The notes beneath the pieces were generated by a model. It was not told where the DNA came from. It saw only the letters and a program-made list of their open reading frames with translations, and searched no databases. A DNA stretch of 64,000 nucleotides from Xylocopa sonorina (Eukaryota; Arthropoda; Insecta; Hymenoptera; Apidae), in the NCBI RefSeq assembly GCF_050948175.1, contig NC_135194.1, forward strand, positions 13,384,033 to 13,448,032, given 5' to 3'. Both the position numbers and the translations under genes were made by a program. Positions 1 through 13,588 of the stretch are shown here, in pieces. The stretch's first letter is position 1, and each line of letters opens with the position of its first letter.

Positions 1-1760
1 GAAACGCCTTATGAACCGCGCGAGAGGGCAAAACAGTGTCGAAACGTCGTCACGCAGCCGGGTAGCTGGCAACCGCCGGCAAAAACGCCGGTTTGACGCA
101 AACTCGACCCTTCTCAGACCAGAAACGGTCTGCTGGAAAACAATGCGCGTACTCCTCGCGCCGTCTCCCTTCCGCCGCGCCTCCCGCGTCTCCTTCGCCC
201 CCCTTGTTTCTACGTTTTTTCTTCTCCCGTGCCGCGCCGCTCTTTTATATCCCGTTTGACGTTTCCGCCGCGTCAAATCCGTGGTTCCTCCACGCTTTTT
301 CGGTACTCACCAACTCACTACTGCCTCCGGTTGTCGCCGATCTTGTTCTTGCGCGGATTTTGGTAATCGTATCCACGGGGAGACGTCACGGTGTTTCCTT
401 TCCGATGATTCGCAACCTTCATAGGATCAGAGTAAGATAAAGTATAGAGGAGAGAGATCTCGAGAAAGAACCTTGCTGCACCATATTTCCAACCCTTCAG
501 CGATGACAAACATCTTTTCCTGCCTCGCGCGAGAAGAAGGGTTAACAGAACTTGACGCGAGACTGACACGCGTATTAACAGCGGCTGCTAATCTCTTCGG
601 TAGATATAATAATACGAACGAGTGGCTGGTAAGCGCGACGACGCTCGCTTGCGCAAATACTTCCGTCCCGAGCGTCGTCGCTCGAATCCTGGGGATTCAA
701 GTCGCAGCGCTGCTGAATTGGTCTGCTTAGAGAGTTGTACAAACTTCTCCCTCTGTCTCATCCCCCTTTTTGGTCTCGTCCAGAAGGCGGAGGAACGCTC
801 GCGGAAGAAACAATACGCTGGCCGACGATGCTGTCTCCCGGTCGCCTTTCTCCTCTCGTCTACTCTCGCACGCTTCTTGCCGCGTCTTCCCTCTTTCAAC
901 CGCGGGACACTTTTATCCTCGATCTCGCGTGCGCGTCCGGTACGTGCCCGGGACGCTATATTAATCCATCTCCTCGTCCGCGGTATCCGGGATTAAATTC
1001 AGAAGCTGCACCGCTCGCGGCTAGGACAGAGAAATAATCTCGGGTACCCGCATGAATGCGTGAGCCAGCGACTAACGTCTTTCGAGGAGGAAACTAGCGG
1101 TGCCACGGAGGTTCTCTTTTCATTTTCAAAGTTGCATAGTTATTTTTCTTCGCGACGAAAAAAAAAAAGTAACATCAGTACGGAAAACGAGATATGAAAG
1201 CTGAGGAAACGAAAGCAAAAACTCGTTCAACCCTTAAAACGTACCCATGCGAACGTCGAGGCACGAAGTGATAATTATGGTTGCATCTATGCATAGGTAC
1301 GCGCGTCATGCATTATGTATACGATCCAGCGTTACCCTATAGCTTCCATTAACAGGAACATTATGAGGAAAGTTCGTCGAGCTACCAAGTCCCGAATCCA
1401 AGCCGCCCTAAGTCCTCGGCTCGCGCCCTTCGCAGAACGCCGTCGCAGACGATTATTATTTAACGAAAAACGAGGCGGAACAGTATCAGTTCTTGGTCAT
1501 CCGTTGAAAATACGCGGCGCGGAGAAAAAAGCCGACGGCTCGTGGAAACGAGGCGCGCTGCAGGGGACGGGGCCACGAAATTGGGGAAACGCTCTCGAGA
1601 TCCCGCAGACTTTTATTTTTAATGGCATCGACGGGCGGAGAAAGTTGGGCGGCCGAGTAAATAAGTGGAGATAGAAGAAATTCAGCCCTAAGCCAGGCAT
1701 CCCCTTTTAAATTCTCGAGGTGCTACCGCGTCGAGGGTTGGGTGTTGGCACCTCGAGAAC

Positions 1761-1834
1761 CGTATATACACGTACATATGTACTCGCGATCTATACGTAT
1801 ATGCATACACGTGTGTCTAGATACATATACGTAC
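1761..1834. repeat. Alternating purine-pyrimidine (TA/CA/CG) tract
   Basis: This tract is largely alternating purine and pyrimidine, made of TATA, CACGTACATATG and TATACGTATATGCATACACGTG steps. It includes a perfect 12-bp palindrome GTACATATGTAC at 1772-1783 and a perfect 10-bp palindrome TATACGTATA at 1792-1801. Such sequence can adopt left-handed or cruciform forms and often evolves like a microsatellite. No function is implied. Confidence 0.7.
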
Positions 1835-2790
1835 AAGGAGAAACGTAAATCCGTCCTCTCCTCTCGTCTGAAATTCTCTTTGCGCGATCCCTCGTTTTTT
1901 CCCTCTCGCCGTGAGCGTTGCGTAGACGTATCCTTATCTACCGCGGGGGAAAAAGGGAGTAATCGAGAAAGGAACGGGAGGAGGACACCTCTTTTTCGCG
2001 TCCTCTGTTCCTGCCGGGAGGAACCACGGTTATTTGACTTGCTAATGCACCGAGGATACTTGCCAGGTTTCTGGAAAACAGAGACAGAATGATCGCGGCC
2101 CGTCGAAGACCGGTTTCGCACCTCTCCTTTCTCTTTCGCCGCGCGTCCTCATTGTCCTCGAACCGCGAGGCTCCATCGCGCGCAAGGCTACCAGAAAGTT
2201 TGATGTCTCGACATTACCATAAGTTAAAACGATCTCGAGAGTCGACCCGACAAATAGGATAATAACCGTAGCGTGGAATAGGAGAAAAAGTGCGGCGATA
2301 ATAACCAGAGGAGATAAACAAAACCGAAAACCTGTCGCCAAAGTGTCATCTCGTGCGATCGAACGAATCAATGGGGGTAGGGGGACAAACCTGCCCTCAA
2401 GTATTTGCCTCCAATTAGTCGACACGTGCCGCACGGTTCAATACATTTATGGTTGCTTCTGTGTCCCTCGAGGGATTAACCCCACGCGACGCTCGGAGGA
2501 AGGGGGGCGAAACTATCAAAACGCGCGCACCCTATTCTAATCTTTCATGCACCCACGCTCCGCGGCTTTGACACGGGTTACGCGGGACGAAAGAAAAAAT
2601 AATGTCAGACCTCCAGGGGAGAGGTGATCGTCGATACACACTTTCGAAAGAGATCCACTCGAGTCCCCGTTCTCCTCTTGATATTCCGATCGCTCCGCTC
2701 GGAACGGCTCTCCTTTTTCCAATGGCTTTTCACGGACAATTTAATTTACCAATCGCACTAATCTTTCACCGGTAATTTATATGTTCCACG

Positions 2791-2822
2791 AGATAGAGAG
2801 AGAGAGAGAAAGGGAGAGAGAG
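2791..2822. repeat. (GA)n microsatellite, imperfect
   Basis: Imperfect AG/GA dinucleotide repeat, interrupted by AAGGG near 2809-2814. Confidence 0.85.
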
Positions 2823-5478
2823 ACCAGCAAGATTTCCGTGTGCCCTTAGTTAAGAAATTCCCAAGGACCCGGCTGGAACCTATTATTCGTCGTTCCCGCA
2901 TGCACGTAGGGGTGCGCGAAGCCCCTATCCGTGGTATGGGAACGCGAAGGGATGGGCGCGTTCGATGTATTATTAATCCCTGCCTAACAATGAACACAGG
3001 ACCAGCGGAATTCGCAAATTGAGTCCGCGAAGAGCATTTGTAATCCGATGGCTGACGGGCCACGTCCAAACGATTATTATTCCGGTGGACACGATCGTCT
3101 TATATTTCGCGTGAACCGTACAAATTTCTAATTGATCCTTCAACCCCTTCGACGCTCATGTTTTTCATAGATACAAACGCTAATTCTTATGCGACACAAA
3201 ATTACTGTCAAGGTAACTAGTTGAAGGCAGTCGACTACTAATAGGTGACTCCGAGCTTCTTTTAATATTCGTTCGTTATTCAGCAAGAACGAAGCTGTTT
3301 CGTGAACGCGTCTCGTCTGTCGCGATTCACGTAACTAATTACAAGTTTCGCGTCTTCCGCCCATGAGAACGGGACGTTTCGCGGCCGTGAATATTAACGG
3401 CTCGAACCCACCCCCTGGCGAGGACGAAAGCTACGACCGTGTCTCGGTAGCGCCGTTTCGCTTTTATAAATAACGAAGATCGCATCTCGCCGCGCTGGAC
3501 CGAGCCCTGTCCCTGGCTCTCTCTCTGGCGAGCCCTAAAACTTTTAAGAGGCGTTACGAGCGTTTCGTTCTTGCCCAGCCGCCTCTAACCCACGACGCTC
3601 GCACCCTTTTCTCTGCGTCGTCTCGTTGCCCTCCGCGCGACGAACCTACCCCCTCGCGCGGGGATGAGTGACGTCCGTCTAGGGCGCGCGGCTCGAGATA
3701 ACCTTAGCGCCCGTTGGGCGAAAAAGTTAAGTGTATAATTACTTTAGGATGACGAAGCTCGCCGCTCGCCAAGAATTCGCTGACTGTAATTCAAATCGAC
3801 CGGAGGGTGGATCTTGGCCACGATCCTACGGGGGTAATTTGTAAATTTGTAAGCGACGGGGGTGCGCGCTTGATCTCGGTCGAACGGCGATGGTATTCCT
3901 TCCGTGTTCCTCGATTTCTTTGTCGCGACCATTATGCAGTTGACTTCACTATTCATCGAGAAGGTAGCGGAAGGTAAAGGGAAAGGCTGGGCGTCTCGAG
4001 TTCATTAATTTTTGCGAGGAACGCGAGTTCCTCCAGCGCAATCTTTATGGAAGATTAGAAAGATTACGAGGAGCAGAGGAAACCTGCCAGGAAGTTTCGC
4101 CCCGATCTCGAACCTGGTCTGATTAATGGTGGACTTTTAATCGGAATAGAAAGGAGGAAGTCGAGTTTAGGGACCGATCTCGCCGGAGGTATTAAAATGT
4201 TAATAAGATCGGACCGATCTAATTGACTAGCGAAGGAAAAAAATGGCCTGGGGTGAAGTTTTTGACCCACTGTTCAGTTTCATCGAGTCGCTCCTCGCGC
4301 CGTTTCGCTGCTCGTAAGCCGTTTCCTCTCGAGAATAAGCGCGTCCATCAAACGTCTCGTTACGACGTAGTTCCTGTACCGTTCCTCCCGTCTCGCGTTC
4401 CTTTTTTTCCCTTTTCCCTTTGCTTTCCTTTCGTTCGTCTTTTTCTATCCCTCCCGCGCAGCCCTTCCTCCTGCGCCTTCACTTTCGCCCATCTTCGCCG
4501 GAGAAAGAGAAGCCAGAGTATCTTGCCCTTAATGAAAATGAGTAAAATAATTTGACGTGATCAGAGAAGGAGACGCAGTTAAATTAAACCCTTGTCAAAG
4601 GGAAACTCCGCGACGCGTCAATTTAATAGAACGGCGAGCAGGGGATGAGAAAAAAAAAAGAAGAGTGGATAAGAGATGGAAATAAAAGGAGGTGGGCGTA
4701 AAGTGGTTTCCGTAGTTACTTGTTTCGCGCGATAATTTGTTCCATCCCGTTCAGGGAGGGGGGCGGAAGAAAAATTTACATGGAATCGTAATTGCGCGAC
4801 CACCGATAATGGACGCTTTATTTACGGGTTACCGGTTCGCGTACGGACCCGTCGCCCATATTATTGGCCCGATAATTAAGGTCGCAATTGTCGGGACCAT
4901 CGGAAATATCTGTTGTTTCCGTGATACACGGTGGCCGTTCTTTACGCAGCGTCATAATAATCTTTAACGGTCGTATCGTTAAATAAAAAGTATGGCAGTT
5001 TACGCTCGAAGGGGGCTGATTTTATTCCGCGTGCAACCTTGCGCCATTCCCTCTGCAACCGGAAACCAATCAGGTCCCGAGCGGTTCGGCGCTTGTCCTT
5101 TCTCCCCTCCATCCCGTAATTTTATCACAATAGATTTTATTACGCTGGATAATCGTTGCGCTGGATTTAATCGCAGCGATCTCCCTTTGATGAAAATTCA
5201 TTAACCCTGCCGTCGAATTTCCATCATCGATCCGACGCTAATCATCGTCATCGACGATGCTCTAACCCCTTTTCAGCTATCCGCCCGGATAACGCTTGAT
5301 CCGTCCATTTCGGAGCGGCCGTTATATTTTTGAAAAAAGGGAAAAAGGAGAGGGACGGAAAATCCGGTTGAAGCGGGGCGACGAAAACGCGCGCACAGTG
5401 CGCTTAACGGCACGATGGTGCAGCGGGAGAAATCCCATCAAAGGCAGCGTGTAATTTTGGAACCGTACGCGCTCGCGC

Positions 5479-5494
5479 GCGCGTGTACACGCGC
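5479..5494. repeat. Perfect 16-bp palindrome in a CG-alternating tract
   Basis: GCGCGTGTACACGCGC is its own reverse complement. It sits at the end of a run of CG dinucleotides starting near 5470, so the whole stretch alternates purine and pyrimidine. It is either a simple-sequence feature or a symmetric protein-binding site. Confidence 0.7.
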
Positions 5495-8400
5495 TGCCGC
5501 GGCTGATCGCGCGCGCAACCCCCTATCCCTCCGCCGGACATCCGTACAAAGTAGCAGCCTGATGGCCCAGCCGGGGCGACGCATGACGAGAGACTCCGGG
5601 ACGGTAAATTTTTAATGGCCGCGGCTTAATTGTGCTTTGAATCCGGGCAGCGTGGCGCTCCCGAGTCGGAAAGAACCAGCAAATTAGGGGTGGAACGAGA
5701 TGGAAAAGAGAAATCGGGTTGCTCGTCCGTTGCTCACCGCCGCGCTCTCTGATATTCATGCATAGATGAAATGTACCGGAGAAGTAGACGCGGCTGCGAG
5801 CTTGTTTTAAAATGCATTACCAAAAGAATAGCAAGTCGGTGGATATTGATGTATCGTCGTACGAAATTCGCTTGTAAATTTCCTCGAACACCTTTACATG
5901 TTCGCGGATCCTTGGGCTGTACGGAATTATTCCACGGCGAACGGCGGTTTCCCTGGATAGTCGTATCAACGTGAACATTGCCACGGGTTTTTAATTACGC
6001 GAGCCTGTAATTCACCGGCTGCCTACGTCTCTCGAATAAAAGAAACCGCTGTAGGGGTTGGTTAACGAGCAAAAGCAGCGGTCACGTTCGTCGAATGCGT
6101 CCCAGGATTCTCGAGAAAAGGGTCCCACCGTGGGGTAACCGTACGATAAGTACGGTTAGCTGTGAAAAATCCGTGCACTTGGCCACGGGGTCACCGTTCA
6201 GCCGTGGTTACGGCCTGCTTAACCCACCCCTGGTTCACCCTGAGTGTATCTCGCGCACGTGGGAACAGTTTTTGGTCCGCTTTATCGCATCACGCTCTCG
6301 TTCCACCCCCAAAATTTCTCGTTATACCCGAAACGGACTCTGGGGTTGGTGTTTCCAGCGATTGTTCTAACAGTGCGGCAAGCGTTGCTCCGTGCAACTC
6401 GTGTGATAATAAACCGTGGGAACTGCAGTGACGAGATTTCGGTTGCGGCTGGTGCGGTTATCTTAATCCTCGATTCGAGATCGCGTCAGAGAATTGAACG
6501 AAAGGGTTGGTGGACGAGTGCTGGAAGATTTCGTCGATGGCGGGGTGAAACAACAACAAGAGGGCAAAAGGGGGGTGGATAAAGGTAGTGCACCCTCAGG
6601 TGCTGTTCTCTGACGGTGGCAACCCTTTCCGGGTAATAATCGGAAACGATACCCCAGAGAGGCGTTCGTGCCGCTGCGTATTAGAACGAATGGTAATAAT
6701 GGAGCGGTGCATACTAACGATGTTTATAATTCGCGGGTCGAGCATTGGCGCGGCTCGCTCCTTGCGACTGGGAACCCTCTTCTGAACGAGTCCCACCATT
6801 TCAGCAAAGAAAGTTGGTCTTCTCGGGAGCACTGGCCGCTTTAAACTCTCTTTAAAACGATCTATCTCGTCTAGGGATTCCACCCATCCCTTGGTTAATA
6901 GTGTCGCGTTATATTTCAAGGGAAATATGAAAAGTCTCGACTTAATTAACAACGCGCTTCTCATTACGGAAGTACTCGGATTTTTACACTTGACAAAGCG
7001 CTCCATATTTTCCTTACAAAGGGACGAGGACCCCAATTCTGTTCTCCATTATCGCGACAGTAGATAGCAACCCTTTTACGCGGCACGGTTACAAGTCAAA
7101 GGGCGAGCCAACAAACGCCGGCAATAATGCGATCTGAAGATAAGCAAAGATTACGATAATACGGGTTAACGGGAATAAGGGGCGAGGTTCGTTACGAGGT
7201 TCTCCCCGGAAGGCTTCGCTCGCGACCATAAATCCGCTATAATTGGCAAACAATTAGAAGTTATCGAGGTTTAAAGCCCGCGTTCGACTTCTTAATCGGT
7301 GAATTTAATTGGTACCGATGGGATGGGCGGTGAGAGCCAGGGGGTGGCAAAGATAGCGGACGATAAAATTCTAATCGACGAAGCAGCACGGTTTCTCGCA
7401 CCGTTTTAGCCGCTCTCTCGGTGCCCGGTCACCGAACTTTATCTATAATTCAGCCAGCCCCACGGCTGGCGGATATCCTCCGGATTTAACTCGTCGACGA
7501 CGACGGTGTCGCGGCGCGAATTATTGAATCCCGTGGCGGACAAATTCGTGGCGAGCCATCCAGATGGAAAGGACGCGGTGCCGGAGGAGGTGGACGGATC
7601 GATTTCGAAGAGATTTGACTCGGTAAGCGGGCGCGGACGGGCTCGTCGATGGGCCAGGGGTTGAGTAGACTGCAGGAAGAGGCACGGTTCCGTTGTGGTC
7701 CGCAAGGATGGATGGAATTTAGATTGCTTATTAAACGACGAATAAATAAACGACGACCAAGCAACGGCTAGGCTCTTGTCTTCTAGAAAATTTCCTTTGG
7801 CCTCGAAAGAAATCAATTGTCTTCTGTTTGTTGCAATGAAAACGTGTTGATGGAACCCTTCTCGTAGCGAGAAGAACAATTTGGTATTCATAAATTCGAA
7901 TACAGGCTTGGTAATGGTATTTGGTTTTGAATAGGAAGCACATTGGCGCGGTGAATTTCTTGCGGAAATTAATGGAGGGAAACGCGGTCGTTTGGCGGTG
8001 ACCGCGCGGCGTCTCGACTTCCGGTGGAGATGCAAGCTCGACGTTTGAGCTCTCGCGGACCCCGCGAAAACATTTGAACGACCCGCAGACGGTGGCGCTG
8101 CTAAACTACTACACTTTTAATTTGAAAAGCTCAGACGGAGGCTCGCGCCACCCCATCCACGCTTCGCCATTGTACCGTTTCCGTCACAAAGGGAGCCGAA
8201 ACCGGCTTTGTTGTTTCACGGCCGCGGCAGGGCCGCTAATGCGCGCGCGTCTCCCGCTATTCGACGTCCATCCCCGATGCTGTCTGCTAATCCGGAGAAG
8301 TAACGCGGCTCCTCGTGAAATCGCTCGAGGAACCAGCGTCCCTCTCTTTGCTCTTTGATCCATTTTCCCTCTCGTTTTGGAATCCTTTAACGGTTTAATT

Positions 8401-11400
8401 CTTCAGTTCTTTCTTCTTTTTTTTTTCAAACTCCACCCTTTCTTCCCTTTGTTTTCGTTGCTGGGTCTTGTTCAGAATTTGCCGGTTTCACGGTGGAACG
8501 CGAGCAGAAGGTAGCAAAACAGCCGCGCTCTCTCGAGCGGGAAAGTTCGTACCGCGACGGGTAAACGGTGGCGATCGATACGAAGGTCCGGGCCGATTCT
8601 CGATCTCTCGTACGATTCACTCGAGCCACCGCTTGAGCCGCACTTCATTATTCACGAGAAGACATCCGCCCTGTGGAAATAATTCACGGCAGCCGGCTGT
8701 GAGAATTCAAATCGCGAAGGAGGATCCATTAGGTCCGCTCTAAAATTCCGATTCGATCGCCTGGCGAATTTATGTGATCCCATTCGAGCCACCACGGTTT
8801 TTGACGTCCCTCCTTGTACCGTGTGCCCCCGCCCAGCCGTTCCCTCCACGATGGTATCATTTCTTCCGCGGCATCCGGACTCTCCACGGGAAAAATCCCG
8901 TGTAACCGGCTTAAATGCCATTGCGCGAATACTTTATTCGCATATGGGATTCCCTCGATTCCTTTATTCCTCTTGAACGTCGAAACTGTACTAGCATAAA
9001 CCGTCTCAGAGTCTCTGTCTCACCGCTATCGAAACACACGTACACTCTAAAAAAAAGAAGAACAGTATAGTATTTTAGAAACGAGAAAAATAGTCGTGGC
9101 AGTGGTACCATTATGGAACCGAAAATTCGAACGTCCGAACGTCGTCCACCGACTCTCGTCTGAAAGTTCTCGAGTAGTTCAACGGGAACACGACGCGATC
9201 CTTTTCGTCTCGGTGAAAATTTCCGTACAGCGGCGGATAACACGCCGGTTAACCGTCGTGACGGTTGGCCAGGAAGCAAACCGGAAGGAGGACGCTCGGG
9301 GGTTGGGGTTGTAGACAGGGGTAGACTCCGACGCTCTTCTCCGGTTGCTTTTGTGGGAAATAATTGAGACATGAAATACCGACGCGGCGCGCGCGGGTTT
9401 TGACGTAAGCATTCCATTGTCTTCCGCCGCCTCCTTTAGAGCGGCCGGGAGGATACGAAAAACAGGGGCGAGGGGCGAGGCAGAGACGGCTGAGAAAAAG
9501 AGAGAGAGAGGGGTTGCGCCAGCAGCCGCGGGGAATAAAAGCCTTTTCGCGGTGGTGCGCGTCTTAACCGAAGGGTGGAAGAAGGAAAGAGGGCAGAAGA
9601 CGGTGGCGCGCCTGGCATTGGGTGCGCTGCGAGTACCGAACGATGCTGGATTAAAGCGCATCGTTAGCGCATCCGTTTGCCTTCCATGACTCGGCCCGTC
9701 GACCGTTTAAACGCGGATTACGAAGTTTATCGGCCGTGATCTCCACCCTCCCTTCGATTCAAGACGTTTGACGCGAGGCCCCTGGGGTCCAGCGAAATTG
9801 ATTGGCTGCTCGAAGTTGGGAAGGGTTGATTTTGATGAATCTCTCCGACGAGTTACACGAAACTGTGTCTATTAAGATGCGCTACGTAACGTAGGGAAGA
9901 GGCGATAGAAGAGTACGAAATGATTCTTCGACAAGAAGTAGAGAGGTATTGTTTTAGGTAACACCAGAATTATTTTACAAATCCTGAGGACTGTCTCAAG
10001 TATCCCTGGTATTTCAAACGAGCGTTTTTCGGGTATTACGAAGACGAAGAAGCGTTGAATTTTTCGTCCACCATTTTTTTTTATCCTTTGCGCGTTCGCA
10101 GGAATTGAGGGGACGCTGCCAGCGGGAAACGAAACCAGAACAGCGGCGGAAATGAAAATTATTTTCGGTCGTTGAAGCGTTGCACGGTGGTTCCAACGAT
10201 GAAGTCGCCTACCCGAATTTTTCCCGCGTACCCGCTGTTCACCAGCGAAATACCCTGGCTACGATGTCAAAATTTTGGCAGGCATAAAGTGTATACGTAT
10301 AAAACGCGCGAGGTTGTCGTCTCGAGGCTGCGCGAAATGAAAAATGGGGCCCAGGGCTCCGGTGCATTACTTCGTTAATTTTAATTACTCCGGCAAACTC
10401 GTAATTCCGTTTAGTTTCGTGGTGGCCCTTCTCTCTTTCACCCCTGAATAGCTGAAGAACTAGTTGCCACGAGCAAAGAAACCGCCGTGACTAAACGAAA
10501 TCCTGTTAAAACCGCGAAACGAGGAGAAAAGTCGACGGCGAGGAAAATTTTTCCGCCCACTTTGCCGATAGTTCGCCCGGTATACTGAATTATCAATCTA
10601 ATCATCGCCAACGGCAACTACCTCGCAGCTATTACTATTATTTATGGAAAATCACGTCACGAAAATCTGGAACGCTCTGCATAATTTAAATTGTGTTAAT
10701 GAACTGTGAACAACAGCCGCGCGGCGACTCGTGCAACTTTCCCGGCTCTCATTTTTCTTCTCGATGAGGAAGGAGATTTTCCGCGATAACATTCTAGCGG
10801 TCGTTAAACCATTCCAGCGAACGCGTTCAGCTTGAAAAAGCAAACGATCTCGCTCGCTCGAAACATTGCGAGCGAATACCAGCGCTATAACTTGCACTGG
10901 CAACAGCATCTGAGTCGTCTCAGCTAAAAAAGAAGAGGGAAAAAAGAAGAAAGATCGAATAGTACGATCGAAAAGAAGGAATACGAAAACGGAGAGACAG
11001 GGAGGAGAGTTTGATCCCCAGGATCTGGTGCCTCGGTCGCAATTTGTGGCCCTCGCCCCTGCGATTCCACCACGGTTACATAGACACGTCTGGGCGAATC
11101 GGGGGTTGAAGGGGTGGTGTGTATCCGTGGCTCACGGAAACTCGACACTCGCCGCTAAATACTAGACGCGCGTTCGATACTCGATATTCGTCAGTCGCAT
11201 TATCCGCACGCGCATCTGCTGAAATTCCGGAAACGAGCGCCGCGCAAAGGGATGCGATCCTCGCGCCGCGCGGGGGATGAAAAATCGACGCCACGCTGGG
11301 GGAGGCGGTGAACGGAAACGCGCCCGATCAAAGTGGCGAACTTGAGAGATACAGTTGCTGGTGGAAGTTCAACTATTTCCCAGCGCGGTGGTACCATTTT

Positions 11401-13568
11401 TCTACCATTTCTGTTTAAGGATCCCGTAGTTCGAGACTCTCAGGTAGCGTCGAAGTTAACTTTCCAACATTCTCGCTAGATTAAACACGCATCCATTCAT
11501 GTTCCTCTCTCCGTCTGTAATAAAACTGAACGCGATGACACGCACCATTCGAACTCAGCTGTAGAATATCTCAAACGCGCTTGAACTCCTCTCTAAGTGT
11601 ATTATTAAAGTACGCACTTTTCAGGCGACGAGTTTACCCGGTGACTTATGGAACGGTCCCCGTCCCAGCTTCGCGGAAGATATTTATTTCGACGGTTGGT
11701 TCGCGCAATCGTCGCTGTCGTCGCGGCGTTTCAATCGGAAAGTCGCGCCGTTGTGGACGGCGGGAAAAGCGATGAAAACGAAAGAGCCGGCGAAAGTCGT
11801 CTCAAAGGAGCCGCGCGGCACTGGCTGACGATTTTGCGCGCGCTATCCGCGCGGAATCCGGTCGCGCGCCCCGCGATTCTCAGCGGGGGTAATTTATTCG
11901 CGGGTACAGGGCTCGATTGTCCCTCGCAAACGAGCCGGCTTGCTATAGTTATTTAGAGACTCGTCTGTACGAGGCGGACCTTGTTCCCCTTCGACGGGGA
12001 TCTCTGGCGGTCAATTGCCTAAGAGCTCGTCGAGTGAGTGCACAAAGTAATCCGGCCAAAAGGAGTGCCGTTTCAGACGTAGCTGGCTAACTTGCGATCC
12101 GCTCTGGCGATGATGCACACGTGACAAATGTTCGCTGGTGAAGAGCGGAGCTGGTGCTTTAAACGTATGGTTTCTTCGCTCTAATTTCACACTGATCTGG
12201 CTCGCGAATTTCAGATCGAGAATTGAATCGCGATAATTTCTCGAAATATTCGGTTACCAAAATAGTAGATACGAGTGGTTTTCACTACTCCGTGTTTATG
12301 AGATATTCTCGGCTATCTCTTAGTGGTAACGAAATCGAAACACGGCGAGTCGCGCGATATTGTCGCTCGTAATTCGGCTGGTGCTTCGGTGCTGTTTAAG
12401 CGTATAGCTGTCGACAATTTCTCCGCGGGGCCCAGGCAGTCTCGCGTACAAATTTCGTCGAGATCACGTCATTTCGTGGTTTTCGCGATGGGCATTCGTA
12501 TAATTCAACCGAAACGGGCGGCAGATGCCCGCGTCCGAGTCCGTATTGCCTCCGAGTGTGCGCGACGTGGCTGAAATACCGCCGGATATGACCACGTTCA
12601 CCCGTGTTCCGTCGCGATGCAAACGCGCTTCTATCCCGCTAATTCCACGGACCTCTTGTTTCGTTGTTGGAATACGCGGTTCGCGATTAATATCGCGAGT
12701 GTCTAAACTGATACCACGAGCTCTGAACGTCTCCCTAAACATCGAGAGAAGCATTTCACGCGACCAGAGATCGTTTCGTTCTTCGATTCGCAAAAATCTC
12801 TTCTCCGTGCAAATTACAAACTCTCTGTCCTTGAAATAGTATCGCCAGCCAGAGTGCGCATCGTAGATTCATAGACGAGACTCGTCGTTGCGAAACTAAC
12901 GGGTTATCCAGAACCGCGGAACACTGGCTAACTAACCCGCGCCTGTTCAATTAAGCGCGTCGGTTTTACGCGCGTTCCCTCCGCGGGCTGTTAAAAAATG
13001 TACAATCCGCGGAGGTCCGAGGCGATACGTTCTCGCGCGTAGGCGGAAGTGGCAGGTTAACGACTACGAGCCAGCGTTGGTCGACTTTACGCTGTTCAAT
13101 TATCCACGGCTACGGGTTACACTGAAATTCGCGTTTACGCGAATACCAACGTCAAGACTCGCGCGGATGCTCGCGGCTGGGCATAAAGACGACTTCCTTG
13201 CCGCCCCTCGCCGCGTCTCTACGGCCTCATTTCCGCCGACTGGTTCCACGAGAAACTTCCTAATCCAATCTGAATTCACGTTCCGAGCATTGCGTTGGTT
13301 ATCTTCCAGTGTTTTAACAGCGTAAAATACTTCAGCGTCTTGTGAATTCTCTTCTGTAACGTCGTTCGAAATTCTTTCACGATTAGCATAGCCAAAAAGC
13401 CTTTACGATCGCGCAAAGTCGACAGGCCACCTAAAGAGTATACTTGAGAGGGTCTCTGCACCCTCGACGTCTCCGCTTTCGTCAAGTTACTCGAACGTGT
13501 CACGCTAGAAGTCAACGTTTCGTCCTTCCCGTGTTTCCAGAATTTTCCACGAGCCGGTACCCTCTGTC

Positions 13569-13588
13569 ACGTGTGCCAAGGCACACGT
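13569..13588. other. Perfect 9-bp inverted repeat with 2-nt spacer
   Basis: ACGTGTGCC at 13569-13577 and GGCACACGT at 13580-13588 are exact reverse complements separated by AA. The spacing is too tight for an RNA hairpin with all pairs formed, so a DNA dyad (a site for a dimeric DNA-binding protein) is the more natural reading. The left end contains CACGTG at 13568-13573, an E-box hexamer. The arms are seen directly; the role is unknown. Confidence 0.5.

Noticed and set aside
9518..9531. GCCAGCAGCCGCGG, identical to part of the small-subunit rRNA 530 loop
   Set aside because: The match stops abruptly at 14 bases on both sides, with no other rRNA helices nearby. Treated as coincidence.
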